Translations under genes and position numbers: made by a program
Origin: Parus major
Taxonomy: Eukaryota > Chordata > Aves > Passeriformes > Paridae
Reading direction: 5' to 3'
Assembly: GCF_001522545.3 (NCBI RefSeq)
Contig: NC_031799.1
Span: 32,951,354-33,015,353 of the forward strand
DNA: 64,000 nucleotides
Shown here: one piece after another, positions 32,530-45,779 of the stretch
How the letters are laid out: each line of letters opens with the position of its first letter
How positions within the stretch are numbered: position 1 is the first letter of the stretch
The notes under the pieces: model-generated
Told to the model about the DNA's origin: nothing
The model's input: the letters and a program-made list of their open reading frames with translations, nothing else
Databases searched by the model: none

Positions 32530-35500
32530 CCAAAATCCAAGCATTTCCACGATGCTCCTCTGCCCTTAGGTATGTACCCCTGATTACTACAGAGGTTTTA
32601 GGGAACATGTGTATGTATACATGTAAACTGAAAATCAGTCCATATCAGTTTGTAATTTTCATGTGAAATGTTGTGGTCAGTCTTTGGTCTGTTGGCTGGT
32701 TGTCTGTGGTCTTCTTAGGGATGTTTTTTATCCATTGAAAACACAAGCAAGAGAATTCAGTAGCAGTTACATTCTTAGGCCATTGGTATGTCTTCTTAGG
32801 GGGTAAACTACAGTGTCTAATGCTTTACAATAAATATTTCAGGGAAGAAAAGTCAGGGTACACTACATATATCACTTTATTGGCAGCAATCTCCAAAAGG
32901 TTAAATCAGCTGGATATGAGAAGGAGGCAGTCTGAACTGATTTGTTTATCTGGAGAATTCCTTTCAATAGAAAAGTTCTTATCTTCCTTAGCATTCTATA
33001 TGCAATGTTAAAGCAGTGGCAATATTGACTGACCCATGGCTGCTCCATAAAATCTTCCAAACTAAGAAACCGTGAGTATGAATTCCTGCAGAAACTTTAT
33101 TCAGACTTTTAAAGGCCATTTATGAGATGCTTTGCTGAGCCTTTTTAAGATAAAAGCAAAGCTTTGTCCCACCTTGATAAGCAGAGAATCCATCATCATG
33201 CAGCTGTCCCTAACAGACATCTTTGCCAGTCTGGTTACATAGGCAGACACTTCCCTGGTACTGTCCTGATGTTCCAGTACTGGTGCCAGAATATTTTTAG
33301 TTCTGATGTTTGACAAGAGGAAATAAAACCGTCTAAGCTTGCTTTTAGTATGCTTGTCTTGTTTATGCCATCTGAGGTGAAGGGGTTTCTTCTTCAAAGG
33401 TTTAATCCTGAAGACATTTGTCACGTACAGCTCAAGAGACTGAGTAAAGCTCACATGAGTCAGAGATAAGCCATTCCCAGCTGGTGGCTCTGAACTCCAC
33501 AATGATAAACAGAAGTTAACAAAACTGAGCTAAAGCAGACCATGTGCAAAAAAGTACATGTACATAACTTTCTTTTCCAGAACAATCCTTCTCACTAAAG
33601 GACATGATTTAAAAGGAAGAAAATGAAGGGGAAAATCTGAGCTGCTAACAACTGCTGTTTCAGTTGAAATGAAAGTGATGTATGTATGAGCACAGCCCTC
33701 TGTCAAGCACTTGTGTATTGCAATGGCAGAGGTGACTCAAAAATACAATTACAGGGAGTGTGAAGGGAAAGAAATGGGGCTGGAAGAGACTCTCCATAAC
33801 TTTGACTTGAGGTTCAGTGTTTAACACTCAGGAGAAACCCAGCTCTCAGCTTCACTCTTCCTTGGATCAGCCTGCATCCTCTCATCCTACAGCTCCATTC
33901 ACCCATTCATTATATTCATTCTTGTCATGGTGAAACCTGCCCCATCTTCACCTACCTTCAGTTCTACTGTCCTCTGCTTCAGTCTCCACTACCTCAATTT
34001 CTTCTTTAATTTTAACAGACTATGAAACTTTCACAATCTGTGAAAATTACATCAGTATGTAACTTGCCAGATAGTGAATGAAAATCAATCTCTTGAAATT
34101 ATATGGTCTTTCCAGAGGCTTGGGTTGATTGGCCTGTGATACTACCTCAGTTATGCCTTCTTAGTGATTTTCTATAAGAAGGTTTTCTCTAAGACAACTG
34201 CAAGCTAAGTCTGTTTAATTTAGCCCACACTTAGCATATTTATAGTGCTAAAGAGTAAAGTATTCATAGCACATTTTTTCTGGGCACATTTTATTAGGAT
34301 AATTTGTTTTTTCTCATTTCTCATGTTTAACATAATAAAGATAACTACACCATACCTTCCATCTCCTATAAATTACTTTTGATTGCAGGTGGCAGTGGCT
34401 ATCCTGGAGGCAGACAAAAATAATTTTGGGGCATAATATACTCATGGTAATATTTTCTGCTAAAAATCAAGGAAAGTAGGGGAGGTTCTCCCTCTCTCTT
34501 AACACATATATAGATACATTCATTTCCTGTCTTCTGAAACTAGAAACTTTCTCATTGTCTATTTAATCCTACAAAAGTGTCTGCTCTTAGTGGTATCTAT
34601 CTGGAGTGAGTATCACAAGCTAATTATACCATATCAGCAGTGGAAAGAGAGCCCTCCTTTTTCAGAGATTAAGCTGTGCAAGACATTGTACAGATACCTG
34701 AGTCTTCCACAGGCACAGGGGAAACAATTGAAGACATTTTATGCTAAGGTTTTTCTCTGCTATTGTCTCATACACATACAGGTGCAGGAGGAATACTGTA
34801 CCATTCTGATAATTGCCAAGAAGTCTCTCACACATAGACAGATGCAGTTGTTCTGATGACTACAGTGAAATAGCATTTGGTTTTAAATAAGCTCAGTGGC
34901 AGTGTGTCACCATTGAACAAGAGTACTGAACATCTTTCAGAATGTTCTTGATGCGTACATCAAGAATGCCCCACAAGGATGAGTTATTTCATGCCTGTAA
35001 GCCTTGGAGAAATACTTCAAGACAAAACTTAAATGACTGTTTATTTTTAAGTAGGCCCAATAGGATGATGTAATAAAATGTGCTCACCTCTGTCCTCCAT
35101 GCAATGTAAAAGCAAAGGAAAACTGCAGGGTCTGAATCAGCCATCAAGCAGTTCCCACTTCATTCTCTAAATGGAGCAGTAAGATTTATATTGCCATAGT
35201 AAAATAAACATTGCTGCAGTGTTGATGCTATCTGTCAGAGACAAACTCCACTCTCCCATGCACTCCTACCCTTCCTGATAAAACAAGGGAGAGCTGCATG
35301 TATAGTGGCTTAATATTGCTCCCGCCCCCTTGCCTGCTACACTTTTTTCAAAAGCCCTGGAAATCACTGTAAGGTTTTCCCATCAATTTCTAGCTGGCTT
35401 GTGACAAGACCTGCAGTGTTCAGTATGTGCCACACCAAAGCACATACTGGAGTAGCCATCTCCAGCCAAGAGAACACTGCTACAGAAGAAAGCTCTGCAT

Positions 35501-36115
35501 TTCCTGCATTTAGGGTGCAAGAAACTTGGTCACCTTCAGTGACCGTGAGATGTGTCACATCATCTCTCTTTGTCTTAGTTTTCCTTGTTAGATAGTCATC
35601 ACCATCTTTTGTAGTCATGTACTTTGTCACACACAGGTGGAAAAGTTTGTTTAGGCACAAACTAATTTACCATTAGCCTGGTAAATTCAGACAGAAAGAG
35701 AATCTGCTACAGTTAAAGATTTGCTCATACACTATCACAATCCTGTGCTAGGGGAGGTGGGAATAGATCTGGTCTCAGAGTCAGAGAAGACATTTGCTGA
35801 GGAATCATATACAAATACAGGCCTAGGGGATCTTCATCATTGAAATGGTTCTATGTGAACCAGCTGTAGCACTGGAGGAGTCACTGCAAAGGAATATCAA
35901 GGCTGGTCCTTGACTTTACCAGCATGGACTTGGGAACAGAGCAAGCTTGAAATTACATGTACCACCAACCATGTTTACCTGATTTTGGATAATCCATTTA
36001 ATGAAAGACTGGGTAAGGACACAGCTTCACAAGGGGCCCTGGGAAGGCAGTCTGTGAAAGGCCAGCCCTGGATTATCACAGCAGCAAAACTGTATTGCAG
36101 TACAGTTTATTTGAT
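32530..36115. other. No gene recognised
   Basis: The largest open frame, 133 codons on the minus strand at 33101-33502, is basic and lacks any recognisable domain; its length is within chance expectation. A second minus-strand frame at 35364-35660 (98 codons) is balanced in composition but also unrecognised. A 9-bp hairpin, TTCTTGATG with CATCAAGAA, lies at 34945-34966. Confidence 0.5.
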
Positions 36116-36119
36116 CCTC

Positions 36120-36607
36120 TTTGAACTGAGGGTAATGAGAAAAAGGAGGGCCATGAAGATGGTGAAGGAGGGACTGTCTTAAGCTGCTTGGAGCAAAAAA
36201 GTAGGCAAAAGTAAGAAAAGTAAGCCTGGAGATGAGGAGACTGGATCACAGTCTACGCAGTCTACAACTTCCTCACAAGGGGAAGAGGAGGGGCAGACAC
36301 AGATCTCTTCTCTGTGCTGACCAGTGACAGGAACTGAGAGAATGGCCTGAAGTTGTGACAGGGGAGGTTTAAGATCCATATCAAGCAAAGGCTCTTCACC
36401 AAAGGGTGGTTGGAAGCTGGAACAGGCTCCCCAGGGAAGTGGCCATGGAACTAAGCCTGGCAGAGTTCAAGAAGCATTTGGACAACATTCTCAGGCAGAT
36501 GGTATGGTTCTTGGGCTGCCCTGTGCAGCTGCCCTGTGCAGTACAAGGGAATTTTACTTGACGATCCCCTTCAATCCCTTCTGACTCAGGATATTCTATG
36601 GTTCTAT
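36120..36607 (+). mobile_element. CR1 LINE, 3' UTR fragment
   Basis: The CR1 3' region is well preserved: AGGAGGGCCATGAAGATGGT (about 36145), GTCTACAACTTCCTCACAAG (about 36261), GGGGAAGAGGAGGGGCAGAC, GATCTCTTCTCTGTGCTGACC, GGGTGGTTGGAAGCTGGAAC, GGCTCCCCAGGGAAGTGGCC, GAGTTCAAGAAGCATTTGGA, and the end CTGACTCAGGATATTCTATGG, TTCTATGAA. Relative to that pattern there is a 13-bp tandem duplication (CTGCCCTGTGCAG at 36516-36528 and 36529-36541) and an indel-rich segment near 36180-36230. The element is 5'-truncated and has no coding capacity. The terminal TTCTATGGTTCTATG repeat fixes its orientation and 3' end. Confidence 0.95.
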
Positions 36608-36609
36608 GA

Positions 36610-39600
36610 AATGTTTGTAGAATTTTTTATAGTCATTGTAGTTGTCTTTACATGTTTTTAAGAAGCATGAATAAGACTATGAAGAGAAAAAACTCTGAGC
36701 CAGAGACAACTTGTAACTAGAACCAAGGTTCATAGCTATTCAAGGAGTCACAGGAAGGGGAGAATATCGGGAGACTGGATGGTACAAAGTTATAATCTAC
36801 ATAAATATTTTTATATACTCCTCACATGTATCCTAATCTAGATTTTTTTACCTCCCCTTGCTTCTTTTTTTAAGCATTTCCAAGCTATAGAGCCACTTTT
36901 GGATCACCTTTGACTGCAGCTGCCCTGCAGTTGCCCTTGAGGCTAGGTCATGGTCACAGAGACAGCAAAAGGCTCTTAATCTGCCAGAAGATGACTTCTG
37001 CAGTGCTGGAAGAACCCTTTAGAAGAAGGGCAGAATATGAAGAGTTGTCTGGTACTGGCTTGATACCACCATATATGATACCACTATCTAAGCAAAAACA
37101 ACTTTTTAATCAAATACTGACAAAGGTGTTTGGGTGCTCGATTGCTGAGCCTTTCTTTGCAGTGCTCAAACAAAACTCCAGGTCTTGTCTAGTAGACTCC
37201 TAGAGATAAATACAAACAACTTCTTTTGGGACTGACAGCTTGAATTTGTCAATTTATTTTTAAAAGTGCTCTGTTTAATCTTCTTCTTAAAAACTTGGCT
37301 TCCCAGACACCTTACATTCTGCCAAGAACAACTTAACAGAAATTCTAGGCCTCCTGAGACACAGCTGCAAAGTGTGTGATGGAGATCCTTGGCAAGGTCT
37401 TCCCCTGAGTAAAGTCAGTGGTAAACAATTTCAGTACAATCATTGCTTTGGCATTGTCAGTAGATGCTCTGTGTTTTCTATTGATTGCATCAAATTCATT
37501 GATGAGTTCAGTGCTTGTCTGAGCTATTGTAGTTTTATTGTGAGGAGTTTCTTTAGAGAAAACATGAGAGAAAACATTATAGGAGATACTACAACAGTGG
37601 CCAGAAAAAAAAAAAAATGGACAAAAGCAGATTCTCATTTACAACCGTTGTCGTACACTGTAAAAGAAGGGAAATATCCATCAGATAAAGCAATGTCAAA
37701 TGACTGGCATTTTTATTTGTTGCAACTGAAAATGGTATGGTCTACCTGATTCTACAAACTCTCAAAAGGAAGGCACATCAATGTAAGGAAGAGATAAAGG
37801 GCTTAGAAATCAATCCACTTAATAACATTAATGATCCTACAGGGAAAAAATTAAAATACAGCATCATTTGATAGCATAGTAAAGACACGAAGCACCGCTT
37901 TGTCTGGTTTTATTTTCCCCACCTTTTCCATCTCTTGGAATTCCTTTACCTCTCTAGAGAATAGCTTTATGGTAAATGTGAGGTGAGCTGATGAGATGAT
38001 GGTAGGTAATAGCAATCAGGATGATTAAAACCAGTAGTTTTTTTTCTTTCAAATTATGTTTACCTGAAATGAAATGAGGTTTTTTTGTCTCATTTTATTT
38101 AAAATCATTAGCAGGACTGAACACAGTACAGACAACGAGTAGTAGAAATACCAAGAAAAAGCAGTTAATTTTGCCTGTAAGCAAAGTAAGGTATTAATTA
38201 CTGGGAATAATATAATCATATACCATGCTGAACAACATCATTCTACATGAAGTACCACAGGTAATACACAGAGAAACCAGAGAAAAATACACAGATTCAA
38301 ATGGGGCATAGAGAAGACATCAATAGACAGCTAGTATGACAAATAAATAACAGCTGAAGGTATGTATATATAATTCAAGTGTTAGGATTACCACGTGCTG
38401 TCATCTTGGAATGGTATCACCCAATCCAGTGCCCCCACTAAGAATCTTCAAAACCACACACCCCTCTTGCTCATCCCTTCCCTCCCTCTTCCTATTGTGG
38501 CAGGATGGAGTTGAGAATTGGAAGCAAAAAAGACAAAGGATTCAGATAAGAATGATTTAGTGAAAACATCAATGAACTGTAACAGCAAAAATATTAATAA
38601 CAGAGGGTATGAGAAAAAGATATTCACATGAAAAAAATAAACCAATAATAGACAGTACAAGACAGCTCCTTCTTCCACTTTTTCTTGACAGGGAGGAAGC
38701 CCTTCTATTCAGAAAAAAGTCCATTTTCCCCACCCCTAGCAATGACATTAAGCAATACAGAATAAGCTCCATGTTCTGGCCACCCCCTGTCCCAGCTACT
38801 GCAAAAAATTAATCTGGCTCTGACTAGAACACCTATTGCACATGGTTTTCTGTCTCTATTATTTTTTTTAAACATTTAACTTATTTTTCTGCTTCTATTT
38901 GCATGGATTTGTCATAGGGATTTAGACAAACACTAGAGGAATCATACAATGCTGGACTCTACCCTCCTTCAGTCATAGTAACCAAAGGATTCTCAGCACT
39001 GCCCACACTTTGTTAAGGTAGTTTTACAGAAATAGAACCTGTGGCTGAATGAAACAGGTAACTTGCTCATACATCACTGGGCAAAGAATTCAGGTTTTTT
39101 ATTCTACACTAGGCTGCAAACCCTTGCAATGATGGTGAAGCTGAGCTCAAGCCTTTGGAGAAAGCCATCAGAGATAGAGATTGTTTTAAATTTTTTTGTT
39201 TACCTCCCTAAACTCCTTTCATGTTCTGTTCTCTCAATCAGAAAAGTTGTTCCATGTCATGCTTTCACTTCATACAGAGCTGCACGAAGAAACACATCTT
39301 TTTCTAGGCTACAGTCTGCTGGCATCCACAGATGGGGAGCAGAAAGCACATATGCAGAAACTGACATTGTGAAAAAATTGCAAGGATTGCACACACCAGT
39401 TGTGAGCATTCTCTGGGTTTTTATGGTGGAAGTTTGGCTCCCGTGATCAACATAGGTAATCTACACAAGAGTGAGGAACAGCAAATGGACAGGCCACTTT
39501 AGTTCCAGAAAATGGCATTAATAATTTAACAAAATAATACCCCACTTGTGCTTGTGATCCAGTCACTGGTTCACTCTCTTGACAGTATTTGCTGTAACAT

Positions 39601-41100
39601 GCATTGGGAATTTTCTTGCAATCTTGGCAAAGCTCACTGTGCAATTAGCATTGCTTGCTTTTGCAGACAGTTTTTAAACACTGTCATCCAAATACACCTC
39701 AGACTACTCCAGCACCTAAGGTAGGCACCTTTCTTTCAGTAGTTCAGGGCTTGTGCCAGTAGGATTCACTTAAAACAACTTGAGAACATAGAACTTGTTA
39801 ACAGCAAAAGCTGAAAGGCTGCATCTCCTCATATTTCATTCTTCACTAATGAATTCAGGCATCTACAAAGAAAAATCTTCTATTTTTAACTTTTGATTTT
39901 AACTACGTGCAGGAGGAGAACAACCACCAAGTCTGAACTCTTATATATTCCCAAAAAGTGTGAAATAGTGAAGAGATATTCTAGACACTGCCATGCTGCA
40001 CTATAATGGTCACCCAGGTGCTAGACACTTGCTTTTCTTAGTGAAAGTCAATAAAAATGTGTTTGTTAAAAAACCTTATCACATTCAAAATTTCATACTT
40101 GTCCTACATATCCTAGGAAAAGATTTTTGTAACACATACAGTACTGCTCAGTGATAGCTTTGCAACCAGGCAAATCAGTAATTTTCATGCTGAAATAATG
40201 TAATTCTGTAAAGTGATTCTGAATCAGCTGCCACTATCAGTTATGTAGAGCAAGCTGTGATCCAGTCTGCCTCCTGCAAAGGATTAGCATTTGCAAATAA
40301 TTTGTTTCTCTGCTATTTATTTTATGTCCAAAAGGCATTTCAATGCAGAGATTCACAGTCTACAATCCTTTCGTGTTCAACATTTCCACTAAAACAATGG
40401 TCTAAGGTCATTGTGAGCTGTTTTCAGGAATATATTAAAAGGTTTTCAATTTAAAATTTTTAAGAACTGTGTTGGAAACCAGAAAAACACTGAGGTCTGG
40501 CAGCAGCCCAATGGTTTAAAACACTTTGAAACAGCTGTTCCAGAGACACAAAGAAAGTCTATGGTCTCAAGTCTGAACAAAGCTTTTAGAAGAGTATTGC
40601 ATTTCACCCATTAGGAAAAGATAGCACTGCAATTACCAAAGGTGGAAAAAGAAAAGAATTTGCATGAAAATATTTCAGTTATTTCTTTCGTAGTTATTTC
40701 CATTGTAGCTATTTGTTTATTGAGCGATACTAAAAATCAAGTTGTCAGTTTTCTTTTAGCAGCACCTTTTCCAATGCTCCTATGCCTTTTGCAGCCCACC
40801 TGGTACGTTATGTCTGAGAAGAGGTTGGCAGGACTTCAGATATTACTGAATCCAAGTACACTGCAAGAAAGAAGGCTGGGGTTGCAGGCTCCAGCTCTGT
40901 GATTGCCTCTGTAGATTACTGGGGACCCCAGGAAATCTAGAACACCAAGTCAACTAGGAATCCCAATATAGCTCTTCTGAAGCGAAAAGACATTTCCTCT
41001 ATATGGGAAAGATTCATATTTCTGAATTTTCACCCAGTCAACTCAGAATACCAATTAAAAACAGAAGAAGAGTAGGAAAGCACAAAAATTTCCTCATTCT
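36610..41100. other. No gene recognised
   Basis: A/T-rich DNA with a run of A near 37606-37617 and scattered short open frames (for example 37372-37749 plus, 39063-39446 plus; about 125 codons each), none with a domain or splice support. No transposon family is recognised. Confidence 0.5.
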
Positions 41101-41104
41101 TTGA

Positions 41105-41168
41105 AAGGACCCTTGCACAGACTGATCTTAAGGGTCATTTCCAATGTTAGCTGTTCTGTGATTCCGTG
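41105..41168 (+). mobile_element. CR1 LINE, short 3' end fragment
   Basis: ACTGATCTTAAGGGTCATTT followed by CCAATGTTAGCTGTTCTGTG and ATTCCGTG matches the last 60 bases of CR1 (GATCTTTAAGGTC, TTCCAAC, ATTCTGTGATTCTATG). It is a very short, diverged, 5'-truncated insertion. Confidence 0.75.
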
Positions 41169-42132
41169 CTAAAATCCATTTCTCTCCCTGTGAAGAATAC
41201 GCTTTTTTAAAAACAGTTTTACCACAATGTGGTTCAGCTGGGAAATGCTTGTCACTGTGTGCCATTTTCCATTGCCTGGCACATTGCATGGCAGTACACA
41301 ACTGGCAAGTGCTTTTGTGTGGTAAGTGGAGTTTGCTGACTCTGGCTGTGCTACAACCACTTGCTCCTTTGCTGGAGCCACACACAGGTAGTGGGATTAG
41401 GATAAAAGCTCCCCATGAGGTGCCTATTTTTTTTCCAGGCACATTGCACCACGTGGCTGGCAAGAACACAACAGAGAACCTGAGTTTACATAAAGAAACG
41501 TAAATAGAAATAGAAAAACTATGTGAGAACAATGTTGCTCTGTTAAAATTCTATGAATTGTAGCTTTTGGATCATGGACATTGGACAGAAGTTTAAGGGC
41601 ACGGATTGTTTTTCATTTCTTATTGTGGGAGGTTTCCCATTATTTTCTTGACTCTTAAATAGCAAGAGTAGAAAGAGGCACACATTGAATTTGCTGACTG
41701 TAATGAACTTGTATCTCTGAAGTGAAACCTGATTTGTGTATTGAAGGAAGCAAATGAACATATAAACAATCCTTCCTTCTTTTCTTCAAGATCAGTAGGA
41801 AATAAAACCAGTTTCCGTTTCAGGGGGAAAAAAACTGTCTTAAGTAAACAATTAAAAGCACTGAAATCTACAAGAACTGTGTGTGAGAGGAGATAAAGCA
41901 AACCAGAGGTTTTTTTACAGGATTTTCTTCGTAATTTCTCCAACTATGTTATTCCAAATTTTCAGCCCAAGCTTTAGCTACATGAAAAATTAAACAATTT
42001 GAAATAAAAATGAAGAGTGGAATTTATTATATTTCTCTTCAGAAGAATGTGATTAAAAGAAAAAATAAAAGATAAACAGTTTGCTGATTAGACAAGACTG
42101 AAAAAGGAAGAAGATGAGGTTGTTTCCCCCAG

Positions 42133-42229
42133 GCTTGCCAGTGCAATTCCAGAAAGTAGGAACTGCCCTTCTTGCACTTGTCCATGGAACTGCAGATTGC
42201 CAAAACCTAAGCCAAGGCTGACCTCAACA
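42133..42229 (+). other. Exon-like block with strong splice sites
   Basis: The acceptor GAGGTTGTTTCCCCCAG (AG at 42131-42132) and the donor CTCAACA|GTAAGTATG (42230) are among the best splice-site pairs in the window. Read as 1 base plus 32 codons the block is open and Cys/Pro/Lys-rich (NCPSCTCPWNCRLPKPKPR within it), ending in phase 0. Another frame is open for nearly the whole length, so coding is not established. The next exon-like block, at 43144, is not phase-compatible in its open frame. No family is recognised. Confidence 0.2.
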
Positions 42230-43143
42230 GTAAGTATGTCTTTCCAAAGAAATGAGAGAAAACCCCTTTTTCATTGCTTTAAAGACCATAAGAAGCCCAC
42301 CAGGTCTGTGTAATTCTAAGCAAAAGCCACAGTGAGCTCTCATAACTAACTGTAAGATCACATTGCACTGCATCTCAAAGGTACCAGGACACCTGGTAAA
42401 AAAAGAGTATCTAATGTTCTAAACAAATATGGGAATGATCCATCCAAGCAATCCCCAGCTTTATGCAAAATTCTGTCTGTGAAATAATCTGCTCTCACTA
42501 GACTTGGATGGTATTTATGACACATTTGAGCACCTCCTCATTGTCTGGGAGAAGTGGAGACAGGGAAAGTGGGCATAGTGGTCACAGACCAGCCTGAACA
42601 CTGTGAATTGTAGCTGTCCCTTCCCTCATATAAGTTAAACCCAACACGTGTGACAGCTCATCTTGGCTCCCTACTGTAAGTTTGTTGATAAATACAGGGC
42701 AAAAATGCTTCTTGAAATTAACATATTAACCCCAGAAAACCAGGAGGAGAAAGAAAAACAACACCTTATCACAGTAGTCTTGACAACAAGGACTGCTTTC
42801 CCTTTTGAGACTCTGGTTGATGGGTTTAGCAAGTGAGAAGGTGAGGAATGCTGCAGAGTGTCTCAGGCTGCTTTTCACATCTGGTGAACATTAGGGAGGA
42901 AGAAACATGGGGGATGTATTCTTGAAGAGAAGAGAAATAAATAAACCTGTGTACAGTGAGAAATAAATCATGAATCACAGTTGGAAATACTGCGCTCTCC
43001 TGGAGGAAAAAAAAAAAAAACGGATGTTTTTTGCTTTGCCGGAGCAGGTTTTAAAGAAACAAGATAACTTTAGATTAAATTGTTTCTATGTTTCCAGCAG
43101 TTTCCATTGCTATTTCCTTTGAATTTCTCAACTCCTATTTCAG

Positions 43144-43181
43144 AGCTGCTGACAGCGCTAAGAATAACTACCTGCTTTCCA
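43144..43181 (+). other. Possible 38-bp micro-exon-like block
   Basis: CTCAACTCCTATTTCAG (AG at 43142-43143) precedes 38 bases ending at TTTCCA|GTGAGTC. One frame reads 12 open codons (AADSAKNNYLLS), starting in phase 2 and ending in phase 1. It is too short to judge on sequence alone. Confidence 0.1.
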
Positions 43182-43189
43182 GTGAGTCT

Positions 43190-45360
43190 TTATAAGGAGG
43201 GCTTTTTCTAGAATATATAGAGTTTTACAAGACAAGAAGGAAAGAATACATAAAAGGAGGAGAAAAGTTTGTTTAAGTTGTATACATATTTCTTCTGAAG
43301 TATTCAATTGCTAAAGGACTGAGAGACTTGCTGCAACAGTTGATCTTCCAACTATTATTTACAGTCCTATATTTTAGAAAAGTGCAGTTTGAGGAAATTC
43401 CATCAACCTATGCATGTTTTCCTTTCCTCTCAGAGAAAGAGGTATCATTGATATCTCCAGTGATATTTCAATACCAGTTAGCTTTTGGCTTTTGAAAAAA
43501 TAATTTTGAGAGTGTCAGACATTCTAGCCCCACAAAGTAAAATGAAATCCATTGAATCTTTGTGTTCTGTCAAAAGCACACATACACACAAACAGATACA
43601 GACATACACGTGCTCTATCTCACAGAAATACCTACCATGGGACAAAAAAAATTAAAGGTGAAGTGTATTCATATATTCACATTGTTGTTCATATTTAACA
43701 CTAACTGGGGAACAAGAAAGCCTGTTAGATTTATTCTGTCAGAACTGAGTCTAGTATAATACAACCAAAGTCCCAGGGAAGTTTGTGTCTGGTTGGTATA
43801 GAATGTCAGAATGCAGGATGTGAGAGTAGACATGAGTATATCCAGAGTTTCAGAATTACATGAAAAAATCATTAAAGAACATACGACCTGAACAAGAACA
43901 GGATAAATAGACAAGTGTGAAACTACAAAGGCAATTAAGGAACCTGGCATGTACAAGGAAAAAACTCCGGAAAGAGGATAAGATGGTTATCTGAATGGAG
44001 ACATTCCCTAAAAGGCAGACTTTCAGGTCACAAAAATGTTGACATTTTATTCTGGTTTGTGTGGATACCACTAAACTGAAGGATTTCTACACTGAACTGA
44101 TTCCATGGAGCTGCTCTATGGCAGGTTTGGACAGTTTTGCCCTCTAAAGCACTTTAAGAACCATAGATCACTTCCATGCCTACATCTGTGAAGGAGCATT
44201 TGACATTTTTCTTTGATAAAAAAGTTTGTTGGAGAAATAGAGCAGAGAGTTTTTGGACCCAAACACAGCACATGAGAACAAAGGGACAAATAGGATGTAA
44301 ATTTTGTACTTTCACTCAAAGAATATAAGGTTAATCAGATGACATTTTGAGCCATCTTATCTTGGTTTATCTTGGTATGCTACAAATAAAGAAACTATAT
44401 TTATATGCCAGAAATTGTAGGAAGATTTTATTTCTTTAATTTTGGCAACCAGCCCCTAAGCAAATTATCTCGCAAAGTGAGTTTTGAGCATTTTTGAAAA
44501 TTAACTAATTGAATCAACTTTGGTTCAGCATTCCACATAACAGTATTGAAAGATACCAATATAAATACAAAAAAGCTCCAGATGGGTAGCAGATTGAAAA
44601 AAAGGAGCTACAAGTTTTATTGGGGAAGGACAAAATATCTCTGTGGAGCCAAACTAATACAAACCTTTCTGTTTGTTCACTTCATCAAGAATTACATGAT
44701 TTCATAGGTACATGAGTAACAATGTGGAAATATCCACCAGAATAATGATGTGAAATTAAAACAAATTTGCCTATGACATCACTCAAATGTAATTATTTGG
44801 TTTTGAGTGGAGGCAACAACAACATTTAAGTATGTGTATACTGTACTCACAAGTGCAGTTGTGTAGTAAGATCTATCATTATACTTGAAAATGTTGTGAA
44901 AAAACACTCATACTTTGCCTTTAAAATAGTGCTTGCTCTGCTCCACAACTGCTAGAAAAAATGGTCACTTCAGAGGCTTTTACCATCCTCAGAGTTTTAT
45001 TTTATATAAATGAAAGAGCATACATCATTGTGTCAAACATGAATTTTTATTAATCTGCATCCATAGACAGACTGGCAGTGTCCAACTCCTACAACAATCT
45101 TGCTTTCTTCCAGTGGAACTGTTGTCAGGGTGTCAGCTGCTTAAAAAGAGCAATATCAAATTAGTAGGTAAGTGGAAGAGACAACCATAAGACATCAGAG
45201 AAACACACACAGGCATATAATTTCATTATTATATTGTATATTCTTTGATGTTATGCTTTATCATACTCTTTCAATGGAAAAAAATATCGTAAAACTTGTT
45301 ACTACTTCCATAAAAAAAAATATTCTTTTGTTGTCAAATAATGGTAGTGCTTGACATCCT
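43190..45360. other. No gene recognised
   Basis: AT-rich, featureless sequence. Minus-strand open frames at 43669-44071 overlap in two phases and show no domain. Confidence 0.5.
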
Positions 45361-45364
45361 CATG

Positions 45365-45427
45365 CCTAAGATGATCCTTGTGGACCCTTTCTAACTCAGA
45401 GCAGCCTGTGGCTCTTTGATTCTGTAA
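45365..45427 (+). mobile_element. CR1 LINE, short 3' end fragment (second UTR type)
   Basis: AAGATGATCCTTGTGGACCC followed by TTTCTAACTCAGAGCAG and TTTGATTCTGTAAA matches the CR1 UTR type that ends GATGATCCTTGTGGGTCCC, TTCCAACTCAG, ATTCTATG. About 60 bases, diverged. Confidence 0.7.
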
Positions 45428-45779
45428 ACTGAAATTGGTTTACAACCTCCTGTGTTTGGTTTTGTGATCTTTGACTTGCCAGCTTCTCTTTTGTTTAAGC
45501 TGGCCTCTGCAATGGGAGGCACTTTCCACCCTGAAAGGAGAGGCTTGTCTTCAAAAGAGTGTGCAGCCATTTAGATTCTTCCCAGCTTACTTTGTCCTGG
45601 AATAATCCATCCCACTGAAGGATTTCTGCTCCCTCAGCAGTCTGCCGCATTATGTTTCAAGTGACTCATGCTTTGAGTGGTACATCCAGCAGTCCAGGTC
45701 AGAGCAAGTGGGATATTCCAATTTTAAAGTATTTTCTTAAAGAAAGACACATACTGCTATTGCATGCAGAGTAGTATAG

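Noticed and set aside
33101..33502. 133-codon open frame on the minus strand
   Set aside because: About one frame of this length is expected by chance at this base composition. No domain, splice site or family was recognised.
34945..34966. 9-bp hairpin as a possible structured RNA
   Set aside because: Stems of this length occur by chance many times in 64 kb.
35364..35660. 98-codon protein-like minus-strand frame
   Set aside because: Balanced composition, but no domain, no splice support and a plus-strand frame equally open.
41128..41532. 134-codon minus-strand and 84-codon plus-strand frames over the same bases
   Set aside because: Both strands are open at once, neither has recognisable similarity, and the start overlaps a CR1 tail.
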